Shown in pieces: positions 1-6,478 of a DNA stretch of 11,210 nucleotides. The notes beneath the pieces are model-generated. The model was not told the DNA's origin, did no database searches, and was given only the letters and a program-made list of their open reading frames with translations. The DNA is taken from positions 1 to 11,210 of the forward strand of contig JANBQS010000851.1 of assembly GCA_027577415.1 (NCBI GenBank). Direction: 5' to 3'. Both the position numbers and the translations under genes were made by a program. The first letter of the stretch is position 1. Each line of letters opens with the position of its first letter. This DNA comes from Coemansia sp. RSA 922. Taxonomy: Eukaryota > Kickxellomycota > Kickxellomycetes > Kickxellales > Kickxellaceae.

Positions 1-1325
1 GTGCTTAAGCATATGCAAAATAAGCAGAAGAAAAAAGCTCTGAGAAAAAGTCAGTTTGTGCTTTTCTATCCTTTTTTGCCAAGCCGGGAGTGTTTCGATT
101 TCCTGCAACCCTTGTTCCCCCCTCTCTTGGACATTGTTCCCCCCACATAGGTACGGAGCACAATGCCTCATATGCACAAATATGTGCTCTTGGTGGGAGA
201 AGAAGGAAACAAAAATGGGGATGGATGGCTTCTACCGAGAAGGGGTCTGATGCCCAGGATAGTTCTGCCCCATGTGTGGATAAAAGTACCACACTCCTCT
301 TATTCTCCGCAATACTCAGATGACCGAGTACTATTAATCCAAAGGGGGAGAAAAAGGAAGGTCAGCTGGGCTTAGCAATCAGTAGTCTTCGCCGGCTAGG
401 ACCCTAAAAAAAATAACTGGGGGGTATGTCACCAACTATCCCCAGCACCAGCAAATATGCTGCCGCTTGGTTTGCGCAGCCGATAGATTCTTCGCAACAG
501 CACGCCTCTGCGCTCCACAACGGCCCTTCCATTGTTTGTCTATCTTGGGAGCGAGTGCAGCATCTCTTGTTTTCTTGTAAGAAATAAATAAATTAGCACC
601 CAATATCAGGTGCATTCATTCTCCGTGCTCCATGCAGTTACAGCACATGAAGGCTTTTTCTTCTCTTACAAAACCTGAACATATAATAAGCCAATATACA
701 CACACTCCCCAATGACGCTCGATAAAGTCGGTGCGTGTATGGCGTATTGCCGCATTTAGACAACAATCTACGGCGGCCAATATTGCTTATATCCCCGATT
801 TAGGCACAAAAGAGCATACTCAGTTGACCAATTGAGTCTTGAATAGAAGTGATCTAGCTCTTTTGGGAAGAGTTACAAATAAACAATACCCAATGCTTCA
901 CACGCCCTAATAAAACATACCACAGGCTAAAAAACGATTGCTTGCATTGGTACTCATACTCGGCGGATAATGAGTGATAATAATCATTTTTGGACATTTT
1001 GACTCTGCGAGTATTGCAGTCCATGTCTCGCCTCGGTGTTCGAACTCCGCACAATGAAAATCCCTACTTTCCTGCCCAGGCAATATCCATCTCTGCATTA
1101 TTCAGCAATTGGCATCCCTCCTTTCTTTACTCATTCGTCTCACAATTGACAAACATCAAAGGATTTAATCATCCAAGCCTCCTTCTTTCTTAGCCAAAGA
1201 CGCCGCAATCTCTAGCGAGTGAGCGAGCAACACTATAATCACATTCGCTCTCAACTAGGTAATACATATGTTTGTTTGTTTGTTAGATGACCGAGTTTGG
1301 TCAAGGCAACTAAAGAGAAAGAGGC
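1..1325. other. Gene-free left flank (intergenic)
   Basis: I see no supportable gene here. Open frames are all under 100 codons, overlap each other on both strands and resemble no family I know. The stretch becomes AT-rich after about 550, with stops in all frames. The part from about 1150 to 1325 is probably the 3' untranslated region of the leftward gene ending at 1326. It contains ATTAAA on the minus strand (1164-1169) and a short GTTT run (1270-1284). Other visible structures are a 6-bp hairpin stem (417-422 with 440-445) and an imperfect palindrome (818-837). A spliced gene of tiny exons or a non-coding RNA cannot be excluded by eye. Confidence 0.6.
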
Positions 1326-2540
1326 TCAAGAGTTGAGTCTAGAGGACGAAAGGGCAAAAGGTACAGGCTGGTCCCAGTGTCGCACCACACCAGCCGACTG
1401 GTCATGAGAGGCATTGGCCTCATCATATTCGTCCTCTTCACTCTCGTCGGTATCCATGCGACCCCCGTAAAAGTTATCATCTCCGCCATACATTTGACTC
1501 ATCATTTCAGAGCCTGAAATGGCTCCGCTAGTCGCTGGGACCAGCAGTCCGTTGAGATTGTCCTCGCTTGGCACAGGAGGCGTGGTAAGAAAAAGAGGCT
1601 GAGAGATGGTAGAGCGAGCAGTGCTCTCACTAACGTGGGTAATAGCCGAAGACGATGGTTGTTCGGGCTCTTTCGCCGACAGTTGCTGGTGGTGGTGGTG
1701 GCGACCAGGGTGAGTGTGGGGCTTTGACAGTCCATGAATGGGCATGAATGGAACTGATGCTTGCTGAATAGCCAGAAAGGACCACATACTTTGACACTCC
1801 CAGACCGACTTCATATCGTCAACAAACGGCACGTCGCCTAGAGCAGGCAAGACGTTAACTCTCGCCGAGGATCGTCTAGACATTTTCGGCGCAACCAAGC
1901 GAGACGGGGACTGAGGAGCAGCGCCAGATACACATGACTTTTGCCTTTTGCGAGCCTGCTTCTCAGGGCCAACATTCTCAAGATATTGAACAGTAGCAGC
2001 AGCGACACGCTTCGCCGAATCGGGCTCAGATGCAGCCGCTGTAGACTTTGCAGCCGCATCTGAAAGTCTCTTCAGCCTGAACGAAACAGCGTCACGAAGG
2101 TTGGCGTTCACGGGCTCGCCAAACACAGAATTCCCATCGCCGCCGACATAGACAAACCCAGAGACAAGAATCCAAAACTGCGGGTGACCCGAAGCACATA
2201 GAGATTTTGGGCACATGCCGTTATCGGGGTTTGGACAGAACGACCGAGAGCTAGGCGGGTGCGGCAAATGATATCGCAAAGAGCAGGACTTTATGTGTAT
2301 AACGGCGCCAGTAGCTGTGGACAAGTTCCTGCCCTGCTTTTGTTCAAATGCACTGACGGCCTTTTTGGTAAACGCGGCAACTATAAAGTCCTCGCCATCT
2401 GATATCTCGCAGGATATGTGGGGTTCGGTGGTAATGCGAAATATTTGAGCGCGGCCAACGTCCTTCAACTCGGTGCTGAACGCTGTGCTAGAATCGCTTA
2501 AAAGTTCGCGCAGCCAGGGCTTATTCAAGTTGCGCGCCAT
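1326..2540 (-). CDS. TPZ1: TPP1/Tpz1-like shelterin subunit with N-terminal OB fold
   Basis: Predicted 404-aa protein, a candidate telomere shelterin subunit. TPP1 (human ACD, fission yeast Tpz1) pairs with Pot1 on telomeric DNA and recruits telomerase. Residues 7-160 follow the TPP1 OB-fold pattern: PWLRELL (8-14), a strand with ISDGEDFIVAAFT (46-58), a strand around 79-91, FWILVSGFVYV (122-132), and a closing helix (145-159) like the C-terminal helix of the human OB fold. A Cys/His-rich insertion (about 92-121) interrupts the fold. The rest is mostly low-complexity: a basic cluster KQARKRQK (194-201, possible nuclear signal), a hydrophobic island (229-266) that could bind a partner such as Pot1, a His-rich patch (275-284), an acidic run (363-374) and a Trp-containing tail (385-397). 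The start is the first ATG of the leader, and no intron is needed. The family call rests on remembered pattern similarity; an Est3-like or other OB-fold protein is the main alternative. Confidence 0.68.
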   Translation of the reverse strand: MARNLNKPWLRELLSDSSTAFSTELKDVGRAQIFRITTEPHISCEISDGEDFIVAAFTKKAVSAFEQKQGRNLSTATGAVIHIKSCSLRYHLPHPPSSRSFCPNPDNGMCPKSLCASGHPQFWILVSGFVYVGGDGNSVFGEPVNANLRDAVSFRLKRLSDAAAKSTAAASEPDSAKRVAAATVQYLENVGPEKQARKRQKSCVSGAAPQSPSRLVAPKMSRRSSARVNVLPALGDVPFVDDMKSVWECQSMWSFLAIQQASVPFMPIHGLSKPHTHPGRHHHHQQLSAKEPEQPSSSAITHVSESTARSTISQPLFLTTPPVPSEDNLNGLLVPATSGAISGSEMMSQMYGGDDNFYGGRMDTDESEEDEYDEANASHDQSAGVVRHWDQPVPFALSSSRLNS

Positions 2541-2768
2541 ACTAATAAATAAAAACGTGGTATAAAAATATGGAATTTAGACAAGTGAAAGGAGAAGAAA
2601 AAGCAAAACATCAACTTTGCACTACGCAGTATTGCAGAATGGAGCGAGCCGCGAGCCGCTTATAAAAATAGAGATGAGCCAGCGCCACAGTGATTTCCGA
2701 GGATAAGGGCAAGTGAGGGTTTTTCTCTTGTTTAAATTCGCAATTCACTCTTTACTATAGACACTGCA
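2541..2768. promoter_or_regulatory. Divergent promoter region between TPP1-like gene and IBA57
   Basis: This 228-bp gap separates two head-to-head start codons, so both promoters must lie here or overlap the genes. The 10-mer TATAAAAATA occurs twice in the same orientation, at 2561-2570 and 2661-2670. The second lies about 100 bp upstream of the IBA57 ATG and is a plausible TATA element for it. The first is only about 20 bp from the TPP1-like start codon and points away from that gene, so its role is unclear. Transcription start sites cannot be read from sequence alone. Confidence 0.5.
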
Positions 2769-3833
2769 ATGCTAACGACTATCAGAGGCGCTCGAACGAT
2801 ACTTGCAGCGCTAGGGCGACGGCGACAGTTCTCCACAGCCAGCCGTCGCATCCATGCACCCAGCACAGCAGAGTTATGTACGGCACTTGACGCACAGGCC
2901 AGTTATGCGGCGGTGACTGGGCGCTCGGTGATTTCGGTGTCAGGGGCTGACGCCTCGACGTTCCTGCAGGGCATGCAGTGCAACGACATGGTACAGACAT
3001 CAGATGGCGGGATGTTCACGGGGTTCCTAGCTCCACAAGGACGGATGGTAGCCGATGCGTTTGTGTATACCGTGGCAGACGGCTTCCTAGTAGAGGTGGA
3101 CGAGCGAGTAAGTGGGCGCGTACTAAAGGCGCTGCAGTTCTACCGTCTGCGCGCCAAAGTGAATATCTGCGACATGTCGGCAGAGCACGCTGTGTGGAGT
3201 GTCTGGGGCCCCGATACTCCCAGCGCATCAGCCACAGGAGCTGCAGCAGGGGCTGAGGACCGCCGTGCGCCACTAATGGGCCAGCGCCTAGTAATGCCCG
3301 TAGACCACAGGCCGTCTCTACCCGCGCAGTTTGAAGAGCGCTCGGACGACGAGGCAAAGATGCGGCGGATCCTCAAGGGCGTCGCTGAGGGAGCCGACGA
3401 CTTTGTTCCTGGCGTATCCGTGCCTTTAGAATGCAATCTAGACTACATGGGCGGTGTGCATTTCAACAAGGGATGTTATGTCGGCCAGGAACTGACCATC
3501 CGCACGCACCACCGTGGCATTGTGCGTAAGCGCTTGTTGCCCCTATTGCTGGGTCCGATGACGTCGCCAGTGTGCGCTGATCTGGACGCGTCGCTGATAG
3601 GCCCGAACACTGACAGCCATGTTGTTTGTATGCGTGCTGATGACGCGCCGCGTCCTCGTCGCCCCCAGGCGCCCGGCCGCATAGGGTCCATAGCGGGTAA
3701 TGCTGCGCTGGCGTTGCTGCGCTTGGACGATGTCGCGGCATATGAGAAGGGAGAGGTGTCATTTAAAGCTGTGGCTGCTGATGGCTCGCGCATATCAGCT
3801 GTGCCTTGGGTACCTAGTTGGTGGCCTCAGTAA
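2769..3833 (+). CDS. IBA57: Iba57, mitochondrial iron-sulfur cluster assembly factor
   Basis: 354-aa protein of the YgfZ/GcvT-like folate-binding family. Iba57 works with Isa1 and Isa2 in the mitochondrial matrix to make [4Fe-4S] clusters for aconitase, lipoate synthase and related enzymes. The family signature KGCYVGQE is at residues 234-241, with the conserved cysteine at 236, followed by the usual arginine-rich stretch (RTHHRGIVRKR). The N-terminus (about 1-29) is rich in Arg, Ser and Ala without acidic residues, a typical mitochondrial targeting presequence. SVSGADASTFLQGMQCND (about 57-74) is the usual N-terminal family segment, and the C-terminus ends in VPSWWPQ, like the WWP ending I recall for fungal homologues. 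Length is near that expected for a eukaryotic Iba57. One uninterrupted exon. It shares a promoter region with the leftward TPP1-like gene and lies upstream of the HMG-box gene on the same strand. Confidence 0.95.
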   Translation: MLTTIRGARTILAALGRRRQFSTASRRIHAPSTAELCTALDAQASYAAVTGRSVISVSGADASTFLQGMQCNDMVQTSDGGMFTGFLAPQGRMVADAFVYTVADGFLVEVDERVSGRVLKALQFYRLRAKVNICDMSAEHAVWSVWGPDTPSASATGAAAGAEDRRAPLMGQRLVMPVDHRPSLPAQFEERSDDEAKMRRILKGVAEGADDFVPGVSVPLECNLDYMGGVHFNKGCYVGQELTIRTHHRGIVRKRLLPLLLGPMTSPVCADLDASLIGPNTDSHVVCMRADDAPRPRRPQAPGRIGSIAGNAALALLRLDDVAAYEKGEVSFKAVAADGSRISAVPWVPSWWPQ

Positions 3834-3907
3834 AATAGAAGAGCCAATCGTAGAACGCCCGCAGCCTGAATTGCTTCTAGTCTCCCCCAAAAAGTGATGT
3901 AGATTCC

Positions 3908-3913
3908 ATTAAA
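3908..3913 (+). terminator. Possible poly(A) signal ATTAAA for IBA57
   Basis: ATTAAA lies 75 bases after the IBA57 stop codon and just before a pyrimidine-rich stretch containing a 15-base T run (3926-3940). Position and sequence fit a eukaryotic polyadenylation signal, but fungal signals are loose, so this is only a plausible site. Confidence 0.35.
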
Positions 3914-4131
3914 CACATTCCCCTCTTTTTTTTTTTTTTTCTTCCTTCCTTTTGCGCGTGTGCGAGTAAAGATAGGAAAGGGAAGATGGCGGCGGGTATA
4001 CTTTTTTTCTCCTCCCCCTTTGTTTTTTTTCTCCCTCTCTTGTCTCTTCTTTCCTCTCCTCCAAACCTTTTTACATTTTCAAACTTTTTTCTTTTCGCCT
4101 TCGTGTGTTGCCGCTGCTGCTGCTGCTGACC
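3914..4131 (+). promoter_or_regulatory. Pyrimidine-rich promoter and leader of the HMG-box gene
   Basis: The plus strand from about 3918 to 4100 is mostly C and T, with a 15-T run (3926-3940) and several shorter T tracts, broken by a purine-rich patch (3964-3989). Pyrimidine-rich stretches just upstream of the start codon are common in fungal promoters, with transcription often starting near their end. No clear TATA element is seen. The region contains a 47-codon upstream ORF (3986-4129) that ends two bases before the main ATG; whether it is transcribed depends on the start site. Confidence 0.5.
3986..4129 (+). other. Upstream ORF (47 codons) abutting the HMG-box start codon
   Basis: ATG at 3986 has a favourable context (AAG before, G after) and opens a frame that runs to TGA at 4127-4129. 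The main start codon follows after two bases. The peptide would be strongly hydrophobic, rich in Phe, Leu and Ser, and would end in a Cys-rich tail read from a CTG-type repeat. The composition follows the T-rich DNA, so a protein function is doubtful. If the mRNA starts upstream of 3986, the ORF would reduce translation of the downstream gene or force reinitiation. Confidence 0.35.
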
Positions 4132-5647
4132 ATGTCAAAGGTAACTTCACCCGGCCCCTGCCAACGCCTCCCCTTGTACAAAGCCCCCCTTGCTTCGCTT
4201 CACTCACCGCCACCTCATCGAACCCTTCTTTTTTCACTTTCTCTATGTAGACGCTAAAACCAAAAGTCGCCTCTACCGCTGCGGCTGCTGTTGTCCCGAC
4301 GGAGGGCACTGAAGGTACGTATTTTCATCCGACATGCCAGAAAGGCCGCTTGTGAAATAGTGTCTAGACGACGCAGATACACCCTCTTTGCTTTGCGCAT
4401 TTACTCTAAGCAACTTCCCCCATCCAAGAGGCTTACGCATCACAAAATGCATCTTTTTTTCTCTTCTTTCCAAATCATGCCTTGCCTTGAATTTTTTTTT
4501 TCCTTATTGTTGTGCTAAAAAAAATCTGCCACACTTTCTCTCTCTCCCCCCCTTTTTTTCTATTGTAGAAAAGCACCACAAATACCGCTGTCGTGATCTC
4601 AAGCGTCAACTGGATGAACTCGAAGAATACAACGAACTTTTGGCTATCAAGCTTTTCCGCTCGCAAAAGCGGTTGCGTCGCATGAAGATCGAGCGCAACA
4701 TTTTGCTTGAGCGATTTGAGCGTACACATCATGGTGGTATCGATGACTCTGCCTCCGATTCTGACTCGGATGCACCGCTAAAGAATACCTTTCCGCGTCC
4801 CGCGGCCTCCGACTCTGAGCCCGCTGTCGCTCTGCGCTCCACTTCGCCGGCTATGGTTGCCACTCCCACTGCTCGTGGTCGTCGGAAGGGGATTCAACAT
4901 CACAAGGCCAACAACAACCCGACATCTAGCTCAGCCAGCACGCCGTTGCTACCACCTATTGATGCTACCACGCCCTCACACACATCTACGGGGCGCAAAC
5001 CGCGGTCTGAGAAGGACCCGAATGCGCCCAAGCGTCCGGCCAACGCCTTTGTACTCTACTGCCAAGACGAGCGTCCTAGTATCAAGAGCGCCGGAACGGA
5101 CTTGACTTCGGGCGACCTTACTCGCGCATTGGCTCTCACTTGGAAGGGACTTCCTCCGGACGAAAGGCAAAAGTACTTTGACCTGTACGAGCGCGAAATG
5201 AACCGGTATAACCAAGAATTCGCTAGGTACAAGTCCACGCTTCACTTGGGCACACAATCGGCTATTTCAGAGGCATCAACCGCTGTTGCTGCTTCTTTTG
5301 CCGATGCATCTTCCCGAGACGACGAGATGGATGTTGACATTCGCACTGCTGCCATGGACGACGATGATGGAAGTGGCAATCTTAATGGCGATGTCACCAT
5401 TGTCAAGGAATTCGTCGATGCCGCTGCTCAGAGCATATCCGTTTCAGCCGAACCCTCCTCTCTCGATCGGCCCGAGTCGCCCCATCCATCGCTGCCGCCT
5501 GTCAATGGCCGCACGCATACGCCAATGTCGCATGCCAGCGCCTCGTCTCCCGCATCCTCGCCGCCGCTGCCGCCGATGCATTCGCCATCACAAACAAACA
5601 ATGACTTGGCACAGGCCTTTTCCGCCAAGGTCTCTGGCCAGTTATAG
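4132..5647 (+). CDS. NHP10: INO80-complex HMG-box subunit (Nhp10/Nht1-like), three exons
   Basis: Coding sequence is the join of 4132-4140, 4251-4314 and 4569-5647, giving 383 aa. I infer the first two exons from splice signals (AAG|GTAACT, ATGTAG|ACG, AAG|GTACGT, TTGTAG|AA). They restore an ATG in good context (ACCATGT) and keep the frame through both junctions. Residues 29-75 form a charged, probably helical segment (HKYRCRDLKRQLDELEEYN, then a basic stretch ending ERNILLERFE) like the INO80 subunit F domain. An acidic Ser/Asp patch follows (about 79-90). Residues 173-247 are an HMG box, opening DPNAPKRPANAFVLYCQDER and containing the conserved aromatic positions (W and Y/F in LTWKGLPPDERQKYFDLYER). 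The tail (about 250-383) is acidic, then Ser/Pro-rich, and probably disordered. Such proteins bind DNA as part of the INO80 chromatin remodeller in the nucleus. A generic HMG-box factor is the alternative. Confidence 0.87.
4141..4250 (+). other. Intron 1 of the HMG-box gene
   Basis: A 110-base GT-AG intron directly after the third codon (phase 0). The donor is GTAACT and the acceptor is CTATGTAG, preceded by a T-rich stretch. CTCAC near 4203 is a possible branch site. If it were retained, the reading frame would hit TAA shortly after the acceptor, so splicing is required for the full protein. Confidence 0.8.
4315..4568 (+). other. Intron 2 of the HMG-box gene
   Basis: A 254-base GT-AG intron in phase 1. 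The donor GTACGT matches the consensus well, and the acceptor TATTGTAG follows a long pyrimidine tract. CTAA at about 4514-4517 is a possible branch site. Retention would give TGA after about 13 further codons. The splice rebuilds codon 25 as G|AA and joins exon 2 to the conserved INO80F-like segment in frame. Confidence 0.83.
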
Positions 5648-6304
5648 AACCACATCTAATTAATGAGCCTTGTGGTTGGTATTAATCCAGTTGCTTCTAG
5701 TTGTTTCCAAGAGTGATTAAACAAAAAAAATGAAAATAGTGGCTTTTTTATTGAGTCTTTCTTTTCTTCAAAACTACAGAAGAGAAAAAAGAAAGAAGAA
5801 AAAGAAAAAAACAAGCCTCCTTCGCCCAGCAAATGTGTAATATGTTTTTTTTTCCGTCGATCTCAAACATGCCTAAATAGCCAACATGGCATATTTCCCT
5901 TATTACGCCACCTTCTCCCCCATGGAACCCGGCAAGTGCGAGACGCGAGGTTGCTTGATGATGTTCCTTACTTGCCTCATGGGCGGTGTTCGGTTTAAAT
6001 AATATTTTACTTCCGGTTCGGACTGACGTACATGTGGTGTTTGGGAGAGAGAGAAAAACAGCCGAATGTTCCGGGTGGAGAGATATTGTTGTATTTTTTT
6101 TCATCTCGGCATACCAAAAAAAATAGAGGCGCAATAAAATTTTTTTTCTCTCACTCACTCCATTGCTCTTAATTGCTCTATTGTCAGGCTTAAATAGAGT
6201 CGCCTCCACTCACCCCTCTCCTCCCAGAACCCTTTTTTTGTTATTCCATATCCACACTTCTCCCCCCCATTTTTATTACAAACATATCGATCTTCAAAGC
6301 AACC
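5648..6304. other. Spacer between HMG-box gene and acyl-CoA synthetase
   Basis: There is no recognisable gene in these 657 bases. The left part is the 3' region of the HMG-box gene, the right part the promoter and leader of the synthetase. A and T homopolymer tracts are frequent (around 5722, 5745, 5847, 6097, 6140 and 6232). TTAAATA at 6190-6196, about 110 bp upstream of the synthetase start, is TATA-like, and the following leader is pyrimidine-rich. No ATG occurs between that element and 6305, which supports the chosen start codon. Confidence 0.55.
5716..5721 (+). terminator. Possible poly(A) signal ATTAAA for the HMG-box gene
   Basis: ATTAAA lies 68 bases after the stop codon and is followed by an A run. 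This is the same hexamer, at a similar distance, as after IBA57. It is suggestive only. Confidence 0.35.
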
Positions 6305-6478
6305 ATGCACCAGCCCTTGCACCACCACCACCATGCGCCCCACCACCACACGAGTATTGCGCATCACCACCACCACCACCACCATTCGGGTCATCACGCG
6401 CCGCACCACCATCATGCCAGCATCGCACACCATCATGCCAGCATAACTCACCACCACTCTTCTCATCACCACCATGGA
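6305..6478 (+). repeat. CAC/CAT repeat encoding the polyhistidine leader
   Basis: Codons 2-57 of the synthetase are built mainly from CAC with some CAT, giving histidine runs of 5, 3, 8, 2, 4, 3, 3 and 4. An approximate unit, (T/A)SI(A/T)HHH, recurs three times (residues 16-22, 38-44, 45-51). This suggests growth by local duplication and slippage. The mixed codons and interrupting residues argue against a sequencing artefact. Confidence 0.85.

Noticed and set aside
5..375. Overlapping small open frames on both strands at the left edge
   Set aside because: Under 100 codons, mutually overlapping, with no recognisable motif or domain; best explained as chance.
1027..1050. GTTCGAAC with flanking G/C, resembling a tRNA T-loop and B box
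   Set aside because: The T-stem pairs badly and no A box, anticodon arm or acceptor stem can be found on either strand at the right distance.
1270..1284. Short GTTT tandem run
   Set aside because: Only about 3.75 units, in a probable 3' untranslated region; ordinary low-complexity sequence.
318..1296. 12-base direct repeat AGATGACCGAGT at 318-329 and 1285-1296
   Set aside because: A few 12-base matches are expected by chance in 11 kb, the flanks do not match, and there is no mobile-element structure between the copies.
2187..2253. Possible intron removing the Cys/His-rich insertion of the TPP1-like protein
   Set aside because: The best acceptor (CCCGCAG before TTTTGG) pairs only with weak donors, and the resulting 37-, 59- or 67-base introns would all shift the frame, whereas the unspliced frame is open throughout.
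4388..4568. Upstream part of the long open frame that starts with ATG at 4388
   Set aside because: It lies inside a GT-AG intron with a strong polypyrimidine tract, its translation is low-complexity, and conserved sequence begins exactly at the acceptor at 4569.
5748..6209. 153-codon minus-strand open frame between the HMG-box gene and the synthetase
   Set aside because: No family resemblance, composition follows the A/T tracts (Lys/Phe-rich ends), and it covers the 3' region of one gene and the promoter of the next.
6305..6478. Polyhistidine tract as a cloning tag or vector contamination
   Set aside because: The runs are irregular, use mixed CAC/CAT codons and are separated by Ser/Ile/Ala repeats, in a natural gene with native promoter sequence; no vector sequence is present.
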